A DNA stretch of 50,355 bases from Candidatus Oscillochloris fontis (lineage in GTDB: Bacteria; Chloroflexota; Chloroflexia; Chloroflexales; Chloroflexaceae): NCBI RefSeq assembly GCF_004138135.1, contig NZ_RYFD01000032.1, positions 1 to 50,355 of the forward strand. The letters are read 5' to 3'. Below are positions 36,049 to 44,836 of the stretch, piece after piece (within the stretch, counting starts at the first letter, position 1; every line of letters begins with the position of its first letter). Position numbers and translations under genes: made by a program. The notes beneath the pieces are model-generated. The model was not told the DNA's origin. It worked only from the letters and a program-made list of their open reading frames with translations, and did no database searches.

Positions 36049-37269
36049 ATGATTCGCCCACACCTCTTGGCGTTTCGTGTCGCCGCGTTGACCATCGTAC
36101 TCTTGCTGGCGGCATGTAGCCTGCCTTTTGGGCAGCAAGCTACGCCCGAACCAGTCATTGTGATTGTCACTGCGACCCCTGACCCACGTGGGCAGCCGAC
36201 GGGGGCGCCCATAGCGACATCAGTGGATGCATCAACTGATGTGGTTGATCCGGCTGCAACGGCAACGGTAGTACCGGAAGAGAATCCCACAACGGTGTCG
36301 GGTAGCATGTTGGAGCGTGTGAAGGCGCGGGGTAAGCTCATTTGTGGCACGAATGCCGATCTGCCCGGTTTTGGTTTCTACGACAATGTGCGGGGGCGTT
36401 GGAGTGGTTTTGATGTGGATTTCTGCCGTGCGCTGGCGGCGGCAATCTTTGCCGATGCGCAGGCGGTTGAGTTTGTCTCCCTCAATACGTCTGGGCAGAA
36501 CGAGCGCTTTGAGGCGGTGCGGAGTGGCAGTGTGGATGTGCTCTTCCGTAATACGACCTGGACTCTGGGCCGTGATTTGGCGCAACTGGCCTTTGGCCCT
36601 ACTACTTTCCACGATGGCCAGACTTTTATGGTGCGTAGCGCTACGCAGATTACGAGCCTGAATGATTTGGCGGGGAAGAAGATCTGTGTGGCACGCGGCA
36701 CTACAAGTGCCCAGAACCTGAGTGATGATTTTGCGGCGCGTGGAATCAGCTTTGAGCAGGTGCTCTACGATGATGAGAACCAACTCTACCCCGCCTATGA
36801 TCGTGGTGAGTGTGATGCGGTCACGAGCGATAGTTCGCAACTAGCCTCGAAGCGGCAGACGCTTGAACGCCCGGAAGATCATACCATCTTGGGTGAGCGC
36901 ATCTCGCGTGAGCCGCTTGGCCCGGCCTTCATTGAGGGCGATGAGCAGTGGCGTGATGTGGTGAGTTGGGTGGTCTTTGCGACAATGTATGCCGAAGAGT
37001 TGCGGGTTGATCAGACCAATGTTGAGCAGATGAAGGCCACTAGCACCGACCCACGGGTGCGGCGTCTGCTTGGCCTAGAGGGCGACTTTGGTACCACCTT
37101 GGGTCTGAGTAACGATTTTGGCTACCAGATCGTTCGGCTCGTCGGGAACTACGCCGACATCTATAACCGCAATCTAGGGCCAAGCACGCCTTTTGCGATG
37201 GAACGTGGCCCGAATAAGGCATGGAACCTCGGTGCGGGTGGGGTGTTGGCGTCGCCGCCGTTCCGATGA
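36049..37269 (+). CDS. Second amino-acid ABC transporter substrate-binding lipoprotein (AapJ-like)
   Basis: 406 residues. Signal peptide with lipobox LLLAAC, then a Pro/Thr-rich linker to about 80 and a family-3 binding domain: VKARGKLICGTNADLPGFGF, then FDVDFCRALAAAIF and DVLFRNTTWTLGRD. Clearly a paralogue of the 12913 product. It stands alone without permeases or ATPase, so it may feed the AapQMP complex with a different specificity or act as a sensor. ATG 36049 has AAGGAGGG upstream; the frame remains open through the preceding MITE but that start is implausible. Confidence 0.88.
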   Translation: MIRPHLLAFRVAALTIVLLLAACSLPFGQQATPEPVIVIVTATPDPRGQPTGAPIATSVDASTDVVDPAATATVVPEENPTTVSGSMLERVKARGKLICGTNADLPGFGFYDNVRGRWSGFDVDFCRALAAAIFADAQAVEFVSLNTSGQNERFEAVRSGSVDVLFRNTTWTLGRDLAQLAFGPTTFHDGQTFMVRSATQITSLNDLAGKKICVARGTTSAQNLSDDFAARGISFEQVLYDDENQLYPAYDRGECDAVTSDSSQLASKRQTLERPEDHTILGERISREPLGPAFIEGDEQWRDVVSWVVFATMYAEELRVDQTNVEQMKATSTDPRVRRLLGLEGDFGTTLGLSNDFGYQIVRLVGNYADIYNRNLGPSTPFAMERGPNKAWNLGAGGVLASPPFR

Positions 37270-37272
37270 TAT

Positions 37273-37332
37273 GGAGGTTCTGGGGCTGCGCCCCCGAACC
37301 TCCACCGGGTGAGGGCGGATCAGCCCTCACCC
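37273..37332. terminator. Two hairpins between convergent genes
   Basis: GGAGGTTC...GAACCTCC with an inner GGGGC/GCCCC (37273-37303), then GGGTGAGGGC with GCCCTCACCC (37307-37332). The methyltransferase stop codon lies in the loop region of the second. The first is related to the GGGGCTGCGCCCC arm of the MITE-like elements. A probable two-way terminator. Confidence 0.6.
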
Positions 37333-38099
37333 AGATCGCGTACCGCGACCAGCACTTGCCAGAGGCTCGATTCACCAAAGGTGACGGGGGGTAAGATCGC
37401 GTCGCCAAAGACACTGAGTGGGCGCAAGCCAACTTCTGCCAGCATCGCCGCTAATTCGGGGAAGCCGTAGAGGCGGATGCGATCACCGGGGTGGGTCAGA
37501 TCAAGGCTCTGGGAAGGATCAATATAGCGATAATCAATATACAGGGTGGCTTCACGTGGCTCAAAGCGGGCTTCACGCAGGACATACCCACTACCGAGTT
37601 GGTACCATCCGTTGCGGAATTCACGCATATAGGCGTCAATCTGGTAGGGATTGATACACTGGAGCAGCAGCTTTCCGCCGGGGGCCAAAGCGCGGGCAGC
37701 CCCGGCGAGCACCTGAAGATTGGTCGGATCATCAAAGAAGCCCAGGCTACTATTCATAATCAGGATGGCATCGAAACGCCCGACATCAGTGAGGTTGCGC
37801 ATGTCGCCCTGAACAAAGGTGACACTCAGATCAAGCTCGCTGGCGCGGTTGCGTGCATGGGCCAGCACACGTTCCGAGGCATCAAGTCCCACTACGGTGA
37901 GGCCACGTTGGGCCAGTTCGATACTGTGCCGCCCGCCACCACATGCCAGATCGAGGATCGTCTCAACCCCGCGCAGGCTGAGCGCCTGACTGAGAAAATC
38001 CACCTCCTGGCGAGTCAGGTTTTCGGCATAATCGTGGTAGAGCGCAAATTCGTGTACTTGGAGTAGTTCTTCCCACCAGTCGCGCAGATCGTCACTCAT
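37320..38099 (-). CDS. Class I SAM-dependent methyltransferase
   Basis: 259 residues. Motif I TILDLACGGGRHSIELA near 60-76, motif II VVGLDASERVLAHAR, acidic FVQGDMRNL and post-II FDAILIMNSSLGFF. The pattern is Methyltransf_25/11. The C-terminal half contains beta strands (RIRLYGFPELAAML). Target unknown. Divergent from the sortase gene, with ~50 bases between starts. Confidence 0.85.
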   Translation of the reverse strand: MSDDLRDWWEELLQVHEFALYHDYAENLTRQEVDFLSQALSLRGVETILDLACGGGRHSIELAQRGLTVVGLDASERVLAHARNRASELDLSVTFVQGDMRNLTDVGRFDAILIMNSSLGFFDDPTNLQVLAGAARALAPGGKLLLQCINPYQIDAYMREFRNGWYQLGSGYVLREARFEPREATLYIDYRYIDPSQSLDLTHPGDRIRLYGFPELAAMLAEVGLRPLSVFGDAILPPVTFGESSLWQVLVAVRDLGEG

Positions 38100-38150
38100 A
38101 GGGTTTCAGCCTTCTGTATCCTCAGTGTGGTTCTATTTTATCAGGTATCT

Positions 38151-38834
38151 ATGCAATACATCGTTCTTCTGCTTGCGCTCATCCTGCTGACCGCCTGTGG
38201 ATCAGATTCTAAGCCGATGGTTGCTCCTGAAGCTACCGCCAGCCCACTGGCTATGCACGTAGCAACTTCGGTGCCGTCGTCGCCTACGGCCACGCCCAGC
38301 CCGCTGCCGTCGCCTACGGCCACGCCTAGCCCGCTGCCGTCGCCTACGGCCACGCCTAGCCCAACACCGAGCCTCGTTGTGGTGGCTGCTCCGCCAACCC
38401 GGCTCCAGATCGCGGCGATTGATCTAGATCAGGAGATCATCTCGGTAGGCTTAGATGAGCAGCGGGTTCCGATTGTACCCAACCACGAGGTGGGGTGGTA
38501 CAACCTGAGTGCGCGGCTTGGCCAGCGTGACAATATTGTGCTCTGGGGCCATGTGCTGCGTTTTCGATCTGCGCCCAACATTCCGGCTCCCTTTGCACGA
38601 ATTAAGGATCTAGAGATTGGCGATACGATCATGCTCTCTGATGCGAAGGGGGCTGTACGTCACTATGTGATTGCGCGGCAAGTATGGGTGACACCCGATC
38701 AGGTCGAGTATATTATGCCCCAGGGGCGCGAGATGGTGACGCTCGTTTCGTGCATTGGGGATAAGGTGGTGGATGAATCCGGGGTAGAGATGTCGCATCG
38801 GTTGATTACGATTGCTGAGTTGGTAGGGGAGTAA
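38151..38834 (+). CDS. Lipoprotein-type sortase (class D/E-like)
   Basis: 227 residues. The N-terminus is a lipoprotein signal with LLTAC (C16), not the usual sortase membrane helix. A Pro/Ser/Thr linker has three copies of a 10-residue unit (44-73). The sortase domain (about 83-224) keeps the catalytic H134 in VLWGHV, C201 in TLVSC and R217 in SHRLIT. Sortases cleave a C-terminal sorting signal and join the protein to the envelope or to another subunit. In a cell without a known Gram-positive wall pathway, lipid anchoring is notable. No substrate with an LPxTG-like signal was seen in the window. ATG 38151 chosen over GTG 38127. Confidence 0.85.
   Translation: MQYIVLLLALILLTACGSDSKPMVAPEATASPLAMHVATSVPSSPTATPSPLPSPTATPSPLPSPTATPSPTPSLVVVAAPPTRLQIAAIDLDQEIISVGLDEQRVPIVPNHEVGWYNLSARLGQRDNIVLWGHVLRFRSAPNIPAPFARIKDLEIGDTIMLSDAKGAVRHYVIARQVWVTPDQVEYIMPQGREMVTLVSCIGDKVVDESGVEMSHRLITIAELVGE
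38280..38369 (+). repeat. Three tandem 30-bp units in the sortase linker
   Basis: The decapeptide SPTATPSPLP is encoded three times by nearly identical 30-base units (TCGCCTACGGCCACGCC core). A flexible spacer, probably length-variable among strains. Confidence 0.85.
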
Positions 38835-38838
38835 TCCA

Positions 38839-39522
38839 TCACTCCGCAAAACGATACCCGACGCCCCATTCGGTCTGAATGAGTTCGGCAGTGGGATCAA
38901 CCTCGGCCAGTTTGGCGCGCAGACGGCGGATATGGACATCTACGGTGCGCTCATCGAGGAAGCCGTCCTGGCCCCAAACTTGGCGCAAGAGGGTCTCGCG
39001 GCTAAAGACCTGGCCGGGGTGGCGGGCGAGGAAGGCGAGTAGATCAAACTCGCGGGGGCGCAGTTCGAGTAGGTGGCCCTGGAAGGTGACGTGGCGGCGG
39101 GGCTGATCGATCTGGAGCGGCGAGGGTGGTGTGCTCGGTTCAGCCGGGCGGGTACGCAGGGCAGCGCGGCGGAGCAAGGCGCGGGCGCGGGCGACCAACT
39201 CACGCACCGAGAAGGGCTTGACCACATAGTCATCGGCACCAAGCTCAAGGCCCACCACGCGATCAATCTCATCACCACGGGCGGTGAGGAGCAGCACGGG
39301 GGTGTCGAGGTCGTGGGCACGCAGGCGGCGCAGCACCTCGAACCCATCAATGTCGGGTAAACCCACATCGAGTAGGACGAGATCAATCGGCTGTTGGTTG
39401 ATCAGGTGGAGCGCCGCCTCGCCACTCCCCACCGTCTGCACATGCAATCCCTCACGCTCAAGGCGTTCGCGGATGACCGTGACAATAGCCGGTTCGTCAT
39501 CAACAATCAACACACGCTGCAT
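38839..39522 (-). CDS. OmpR-family response regulator
   Basis: 227 residues. Receiver domain with D8/D9, phospho-acceptor D52 in LVLLDVGLPDIDG, T80 and K102; then a winged-helix DNA-binding domain (about 130-225) ending QTEWGVGYRFAE. A normal two-domain regulator. No histidine kinase is adjacent. It starts three bases after the stop of the cNMP-binding gene, so the two share a transcript. Confidence 0.93.
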   Translation of the reverse strand: MQRVLIVDDEPAIVTVIRERLEREGLHVQTVGSGEAALHLINQQPIDLVLLDVGLPDIDGFEVLRRLRAHDLDTPVLLLTARGDEIDRVVGLELGADDYVVKPFSVRELVARARALLRRAALRTRPAEPSTPPSPLQIDQPRRHVTFQGHLLELRPREFDLLAFLARHPGQVFSRETLLRQVWGQDGFLDERTVDVHIRRLRAKLAEVDPTAELIQTEWGVGYRFAE

Positions 39523-39525
39523 AGG

Positions 39526-40023
39526 TTAGGATCGTTTCCCCAGCTCGCCCCCCTGCCAGCGGATGTTGCCGCGCAACAGCAGGTTGGAGGAGCGCAGTTT
39601 ATAGGAGAGATCCGACGCCAAGTTGCGCATGACTTTATAGCCAATGCGGGGACTCTTCTCGCAGAGTGCTGCGAAGTCGCGTTCGCGGATGACGAGAAAG
39701 ACACACGGTTCAACACAGGTAACGGTGGCGGAACGGGTGGCCCCGCCGAGTAGCACCATCTCGCCAAAACTCTGACCGCCGTAGAGCATGTTGATCGTGC
39801 TGAGTGCCATGGCACCTTGCGCCGAGCGGGTCATGAGTGCGACCCGCACACAGCCCTCAATGATGACCATCATCTCATCACCATCATCGCCTTCATTGAA
39901 GACGACCTGATTAGGTGCCATCTTCTGCACCCGACACAGGCTGGCGATTTGAAGGATGTCTTCATCGGTTAGACCGCCAAAGATGACGACCCGGCGGAGG
40001 TATTCAACAATTTGTGCGGTCAT
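39526..40023 (-). CDS. Cyclic nucleotide-binding domain protein (stand-alone)
   Basis: 165 residues, only a Crp-type cNMP domain: GLTDEDILQIASLC, then VFNEGDDGDEMMVIIEG and the phosphate-binding cassette FGEMVLLGGATRSATV with conserved E and R. There is no HTH, so it is not a Crp regulator by itself; it may act through the coupled response regulator three bases downstream. ATG 40023 preferred (MTAQIVEYLRR) with AAGGAT upstream. Confidence 0.85.
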   Translation of the reverse strand: MTAQIVEYLRRVVIFGGLTDEDILQIASLCRVQKMAPNQVVFNEGDDGDEMMVIIEGCVRVALMTRSAQGAMALSTINMLYGGQSFGEMVLLGGATRSATVTCVEPCVFLVIRERDFAALCEKSPRIGYKVMRNLASDLSYKLRSSNLLLRGNIRWQGGELGKRS

Positions 40024-40095
40024 AGGACGTATCCTTACGTTGCAGACAGGGATGTGTAGTATAGCATAACGCAAGAAGGGGTGATATTTAGCGAC

Positions 40096-41373
40096 TCAAC
40101 GCGGTAATGCGACCATAAAACTGGCTTCGCCAAATGGTTGGTGTTTGAGCCGAACAATCAGCGCGGAGGCACTCCGGCTGAGCGGGCGATCTGTGTGGAC
40201 GCTTCCGCGTTCTTTCTCGCCGGGGGTGAGGCGTAGGATTGCTGGTTGGGCACTGGTTTCGTCGAGCAGGTATTGGTTGCCGAGGTTGTCGCTGATCTGG
40301 ATGTTGTCGTTGCGCAGCGGGAAGCTGATGGTCTGTTCGCTCTGGTTCTGGAGACTCCAGGTGAGGCTGATCTGTCCATCACAGGTGGCGACCTCCTCCA
40401 AGATGACCACGACATCAGGGGGAAGGTTGGGGCTACCATTGGCAACACTCACCCACACCTTGCTGCTACTCTCCCAGCGTTTGCCGACGAGTTGGTAGCT
40501 CGGCCAGATGCAACTGCCTTCTATGGATGTTGTTCTGAAGGTGACGCCGCCTGTCGGCACGCCCGTCACTTCGGCAAGCGGGAGGAAGAGTTGGTCGGCG
40601 TGTTGCAGTGGCCCACTGGTAGGCCGTATTGCGAGGGCGATCAGCAGGGTGAGTAGCGCCACCCCCAGACCGATGGCGCTGCGCCCCAGGGGGCTACGCC
40701 AGCGGTCGGCGGGTGGTACTGGCGCAGGCTCAGGTGGTGGTGTGGCAGCGGCTGGTTCCTGGAAGGCACCGTGGATGACGGTGTTGATCTCTTCCCAGGG
40801 GGTACAGTGGAGCAACGCCGGAATGGCGCGCATCTCCTCGTCGCTCAGTTCGATCTCCGAGGAGCGCTCGGTGATCAGGTAGGCGGGCAGTTCGTCTAGC
40901 CCCTTGAGTTGCACCTTCCAGTCGAGTTCAATCTCTGAATCTGGTTCGAGCGTCGGCGCAATCACCACCACCCGTTTACAGGTGCGGAAATCCACATTGC
41001 TCGCCTTCTGCTCCGAAAGGAACTCGCGGCGATGCTCGTTGAGGAAGTTGGTCAGTGCGTGGAAGTAGGAAATGACCTGGTTGTAGGGGTTTTTGCGCCC
41101 CGGATTGAGCCGCTTCTGTTCACCGTTGCGGCCTTCAACAAACCATGGCCCGTTGACCGTGCCGATCACCCGCCCATCGCAATGCTTGAGTTCAATAATA
41201 AAGACCGCGTCGCGCTTGATAATGACGAGATCTATCGTGCGCCCACCCACACTAAAGTTGGCCAGGATCAGGTGGAGGCCATCCAACCGATCAAACCCGT
41301 TGGCCAGGGACATGATGGCGCGCCGCTCGTTGGGGTGTTCGGGCTTGTCGCCGATCCAGACTTGAACTGCCAT
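40096..41373 (-). CDS. NERD domain membrane protein
   Basis: 425 residues. An N-terminal NERD (nuclease-related) domain at about 10-115: GRTIDLVIIKRDAVFIIELK has D48, E61 and K63, the D...ExK pattern of restriction-like nucleases. A Pro-rich linker leads to a membrane helix near 233-255, then a beta-rich extracytoplasmic domain of ~170 residues. Function unknown; NERD proteins occur in DNA processing and defence contexts. The start at 41373 avoids translating the adjacent short repeat. Confidence 0.75.
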   Translation of the reverse strand: MAVQVWIGDKPEHPNERRAIMSLANGFDRLDGLHLILANFSVGGRTIDLVIIKRDAVFIIELKHCDGRVIGTVNGPWFVEGRNGEQKRLNPGRKNPYNQVISYFHALTNFLNEHRREFLSEQKASNVDFRTCKRVVVIAPTLEPDSEIELDWKVQLKGLDELPAYLITERSSEIELSDEEMRAIPALLHCTPWEEINTVIHGAFQEPAAATPPPEPAPVPPADRWRSPLGRSAIGLGVALLTLLIALAIRPTSGPLQHADQLFLPLAEVTGVPTGGVTFRTTSIEGSCIWPSYQLVGKRWESSSKVWVSVANGSPNLPPDVVVILEEVATCDGQISLTWSLQNQSEQTISFPLRNDNIQISDNLGNQYLLDETSAQPAILRLTPGEKERGSVHTDRPLSRSASALIVRLKHQPFGEASFMVALPR

Positions 41374-41394
41374 GATTGGGTGATGTTTGATCCT

Positions 41395-41467
41395 GTAGGG
41401 GCGAAGCATCGCCCACCAATATAGACCTATTCCTCAGGCCACATGATGGGCGATGCTTCGCCCCTAC
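41395..41467. repeat. Inverted pair of GTAGGGGCGAAGCATCGCCC repeats
   Basis: Two copies face each other around ~35 bases between the NERD and uvrB genes. Read on the minus strand, the copy at 41448-41467 contains GTAGGGGCG, whose TAG (41464-41466) is the uvrB stop codon. Confidence 0.8.
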
Positions 41468-43464
41468 AAGGCTAAGGTCTTCCTCAACTCCATGATCTGA
41501 TCGCGCAGCGCCGCCGCCTTCTCAAAGGCCAGATCCTTGGCGGCCTGCTTCATCTGCTTCTCCAGATCCTTGATCAGTTTGTGGATCTCCTCGCGGGGCA
41601 GCTCGTGAACAATCGCGTGTGCCGTATCATTGCGGCTCTGCACTTGGTATTCGCCCCGCTCCTCGGCCAGTTTGCGCAGCCGGTCGGAGAGATCGCGCAC
41701 ACCCTTGGAGATGCCCACCGGGGTAATGTTGTGGCGCAGATTGTGGGCGATCTGGATGTCACGGCGGCGCTGGGTCTCCTTGATTGCCGCGTCCATTGAT
41801 TTGGTGATCGTGTCGGCATACATGATCACGCGGCCCTCAAGGTGGCGCGCCGCCCGCCCGACGATCTGGATGAGCGAGGTCTCGGAGCGCAAGTAGCCCT
41901 CTTTATCCGCGTCCAGAATGGCGATCAGGCTCACTTCGGGCAGATCCAGCCCCTCGCGCAGCAGGTTGATACCCACGACTGTATCGTAGATGCCGAGGCG
42001 TAGATCGCGTAGAATTTCGATCCGTTCGAGGGTGTCAATGTCGGCGTGCAGGTACATGGTACGCACCCCGACCTCTTTCAGATAATCGGCCAGATCCTCG
42101 GCCATGCGTTTGGTGAGGGTGGTGACGAGGGCACGCTGCCCCTTCGTGACCCGCAGGCGGATTTCGGCCACCAGATCATCAATCTGGCCCTTGCTGGGGC
42201 GCACCTCGATGATCGGATCAACCAGCCCGGTGGGGCGGATGATCTGCTCAACAATCTGCTGGCTCTGCTCGCGCTCGTAGGGGCCGGGGGTGGCCGAAAC
42301 ATAGATGGCCTGATAAACGTGCTCGGCAAACTCCTCAAACTGCAAGGGCCGGTTGTCGAGCGCCGAAGGCAGGCGGAAACCAAAATCCACCAGCGTCTCT
42401 TTGCGCGAGCGGTCGCCCTTATACATACCGCGCACCTGCGGCAGACTGATATGGCTCTCATCAATAAAGAGCAAGAAATCATCAGGGAAGTAGTCGAGCA
42501 GCGTCCAGGGCGTCTGGCCGGGGCTACGTCCATCCATGTGGCGCGAATAGTTCTCGATCCCGGAGCAGTAGCCAACCTCGCCGAGCATCTCCAGATCATA
42601 CATGGTGCGCTGCTTGAGGCGCGCCGCTTCCAGATTCTTGCCCGCCGCTTCAAGTTCGCGCAGCCGCTCGCCCAACTCGTCCTGAATAGTCTGCACCGCC
42701 GCCGCCAGTTTATCCTTGGTGGTGACAAAGTGCTTGGCGGGGTAGATGTCTACCGCCGTGCGGGTAAGCAGAATCTCGCCGGTGAGCGGGTCAATCTCGA
42801 CAATCCGCTCAACCTCATCGCCCCAAAACTCGATGCGTACTGCCGTCTCGCTATTGGCAGGTAGAATATCGAGCGTATCACCGCGCACGCGGAACGTACC
42901 GCGATGAAAGTCAACATCGTTACGCTCAAACTGAAGATCGATCAACTGACGCAGCAGCTTATCGCGGTTACGCACCTCACCGTTGCGGATCGGAACCACC
43001 ACCTGCCCGTAATCTTGGGGCGAACCGAGGCCAAAGATCGCCGAGACCGAGGCCACAATCAACACATCGCGGCGCGTAAAGAGCGCCTGAGTCGCCGCGT
43101 GGCGCAGGCGGTCAATCTCCTCATTGATACTCGCCTCCTTCTCGATATAGAGATCCTTACTGGGCACATACGCCTCAGGGGTATACTCATCGTAGTAGGA
43201 GATGAACATCTCAACCGCCGCATCGGGCAAGAAATCGCGGAACTCGGCCCACAATTGTGAGACCAGCGTCTTATTGTGTGCCATCACCAGTGTGGGGCGC
43301 TGGGCCTGCTCAAAGATCTGGGCCATCACAAACGTCTTGCCGGTACCCGTGGCACCCAGCAAGGTCTGATGGCGGTAGCCAGCCTTCAAGCCAGCGACCA
43401 ACTGCGCAATCGCCTGGGGCTGATCGCCGGTGGGTTGATAGGGAGCTTGGACTCGGAAGCTCAT
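41464..43464 (-). CDS. uvrB: Excinuclease ABC subunit B
   Basis: 666 residues. Walker [11 protein letters not shown] (35-44), the beta-hairpin region [13 protein letters not shown] near 89-101, helicase motifs including LLFIDESH and ATPGPYE, and motif [11 protein letters not shown]; the C-terminal UVR domain (from about 622) reads [18 protein letters not shown]. UvrB verifies DNA damage with UvrA and recruits UvrC. Complete. The stop codon is inside a short palindromic repeat. Confidence 0.97.
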   Translation of the reverse strand: MSFRVQAPYQPTGDQPQAIAQLVAGLKAGYRHQTLLGATGTGKTFVMAQIFEQAQRPTLVMAHNKTLVSQLWAEFRDFLPDAAVEMFISYYDEYTPEAYVPSKDLYIEKEASINEEIDRLRHAATQALFTRRDVLIVASVSAIFGLGSPQDYGQVVVPIRNGEVRNRDKLLRQLIDLQFERNDVDFHRGTFRVRGDTLDILPANSETAVRIEFWGDEVERIVEIDPLTGEILLTRTAVDIYPAKHFVTTKDKLAAAVQTIQDELGERLRELEAAGKNLEAARLKQRTMYDLEMLGEVGYCSGIENYSRHMDGRSPGQTPWTLLDYFPDDFLLFIDESHISLPQVRGMYKGDRSRKETLVDFGFRLPSALDNRPLQFEEFAEHVYQAIYVSATPGPYEREQSQQIVEQIIRPTGLVDPIIEVRPSKGQIDDLVAEIRLRVTKGQRALVTTLTKRMAEDLADYLKEVGVRTMYLHADIDTLERIEILRDLRLGIYDTVVGINLLREGLDLPEVSLIAILDADKEGYLRSETSLIQIVGRAARHLEGRVIMYADTITKSMDAAIKETQRRRDIQIAHNLRHNITPVGISKGVRDLSDRLRKLAEERGEYQVQSRNDTAHAIVHELPREEIHKLIKDLEKQMKQAAKDLAFEKAAALRDQIMELRKTLAL

Positions 43465-43516
43465 AAAGAATCTCGCTGCTGTTGGGAGTGGATACTACAC
43501 TACACCCAGCATCCAG

Positions 43517-43587
43517 GTTTTGACGCCAAGACGCCAAGGCGCAAAGCCTTCAACAAAACCTTTGCGTCTTTGCGCCTTGGCGTCAAC
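43517..43587. repeat. Inverted GACGCAAAG-type repeat
   Basis: TTGACGCCAAGACGCCAAGG...CTTTGCGCCTTGGCGTCAA folds into a hairpin around CTTCAACAAAACC. It lies between the deoxyhypusine-synthase-like gene and uvrB, both on the minus strand. Homologous to 20389 and 49867. Confidence 0.8.
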
Positions 43588-43606
43588 AAAAGGACTCTGT
43601 GTACCC

Positions 43607-44659
43607 CTACACCTGCGCCTCAGCCATGTGCAACTCGCGGCCCTCGCTGAGGGCGCGGCCCCAAGCGCGGGCGCTGCGGTTCTGCCAGTTGCCCTTGTGG
43701 TAGACATACCCGGCCAAGAGCGGGAAGGTGACGGTGGCTTCACCATACACCATCTGCTCCTGGGCGAGACTAACCTTACCCCACGAGTTGGCCTCCTTGA
43801 GCGTCGAGCCAGAGAGGGCACCATCGCGCTCATCGGCGACGGTGAGTTGCACTGCGTACTGGTGCATCGGAGCCTCATAGCCGAGGAACTCCGCCGAAAC
43901 CACAATATCCTGCACAAAGTTCTTGGGCACGCCGCCACCCAGCATGAGCAAGCCGGTGGTTCCCGCCCAGACCTTAATCGCGGTCAATTCGCGGAAATCC
44001 TTGACACTATCAATGCTGACGTGGGCCTGGGGATTACTCACCTGATGCGCGACCAGCCCAAACCCCGCCGAGCAGTCGGAGAAGGCGGGGACGAAGATTG
44101 GCACATCGCGGCGGTAGCACTCCAGCACGATACTCTCCGCCTCTGGGTGGTGCTGATCGAGGTACGCGCCCATTGCGCGAATGAACTCGCGGCTAGAGTA
44201 CGCCCCCGGAGCCATGCTGTCGGCAATCATGCGGGTGGTATCGTCGCAGACGCGCAGTTCTTCCTCATCAATATAGGTATCGTAGATGCGGTCAATCATG
44301 CGCTCGCGCAGATCGTTATCGTCTACGAACGGGGTGCCCTGGTAGTGGCGATAGCCGAGTGCCTCGAAGAAGTCCTGATCCACGATATTTGCCCCGGTGG
44401 AGACGATCACATCCACCGCATTGCAGCGCAGCAGATCGAGGATAACCCCCTTCTGTCCCGCCGAGATCAGACTGCCCGCGAGGGTCAGAATGACCGTAGC
44501 CTGGGTATCAGCCACCATCGCATCGGCGATCTGGGCAGCACGCGCCAGATTGCGGGCTTGGAAGGCGGTGCGGCCCATCATCTCAATCAGCGGAACCACA
44601 TTGACCGCCTTGATGTCAATATGCTCGACCATCGTGTGCAGCAGATCCTGCTTCTCCAT
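43607..44659 (-). CDS. Deoxyhypusine synthase-like protein
   Basis: 350 residues. Family segments: LTLAGSLISAGQKG (58-71), VSTGANIVDQDFF near 86-98, VPIFVPAFSDCSAGFG and LGGGVPKNFVQD; K295 in ANSWGKVS aligns with the catalytic lysine of deoxyhypusine synthase. The eukaryotic enzyme transfers an aminobutyl group from spermidine to eIF5A; bacterial homologues have no eIF5A target and include homospermidine-synthase-like enzymes, so polyamine metabolism is the safer reading. Promoter and a structured leader lie upstream. The stop TAG is in GTGTAGGGG. Confidence 0.85.
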   Translation of the reverse strand: MEKQDLLHTMVEHIDIKAVNVVPLIEMMGRTAFQARNLARAAQIADAMVADTQATVILTLAGSLISAGQKGVILDLLRCNAVDVIVSTGANIVDQDFFEALGYRHYQGTPFVDDNDLRERMIDRIYDTYIDEEELRVCDDTTRMIADSMAPGAYSSREFIRAMGAYLDQHHPEAESIVLECYRRDVPIFVPAFSDCSAGFGLVAHQVSNPQAHVSIDSVKDFRELTAIKVWAGTTGLLMLGGGVPKNFVQDIVVSAEFLGYEAPMHQYAVQLTVADERDGALSGSTLKEANSWGKVSLAQEQMVYGEATVTFPLLAGYVYHKGNWQNRSARAWGRALSEGRELHMAEAQV

Positions 44660-44695
44660 ATGCGTTGTGCTCCTTGGTGAGTAGTTCCAATCATA

Positions 44696-44763
44696 GAAAA
44701 AGCCGCGCTACAGGACCTACGGGCCGCGAAACGCCCGCCATCGGTTCCCGCCGTGGCTCTTAG
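44696..44763 (-). promoter_or_regulatory. Structured 5' leader of the deoxyhypusine-synthase-like gene (candidate regulatory RNA)
   Basis: The minus-strand leader has an outer stem AAGAGCC with GGCTTTT closing ~55 bases, an inner CGGGC-GTTTCGCG-GCCCG hairpin, and a run of T just after the outer stem. It begins close to the predicted transcript start and ends ~40 bases before the ATG. It could be a riboswitch, an attenuator or a simple terminator-like fold. It does not match any riboswitch consensus I know. Confidence 0.4.
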
Positions 44764-44767
44764 GTTG

Positions 44768-44796
44768 ATTGTAGCATATGGGGCATTGGGATGCAA
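44768..44796 (-). promoter_or_regulatory. Promoter of the deoxyhypusine-synthase-like gene
   Basis: Minus strand TTGCAT (44791-44796), exactly 17 bases, TACAAT (44768-44773). Leader of about 100 bases to the ATG. Confidence 0.6.
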
Positions 44797-44836
44797 TTGG
44801 AGTGGGGGAGGTAATAGGGTGGGGCAAAGTCGCTAC

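Noticed and set aside
42046-42864. 272-codon open frame on the plus strand inside uvrB
   Set aside because: Antisense to a complete uvrB, with low-complexity composition and no start signal.
44696-44763. tRNA gene on either strand
   Set aside because: An acceptor-like AGCC/GGCT pairing exists, but there is no T-loop GTTCNANNC, no D-arm and no anticodon arm of the right size.
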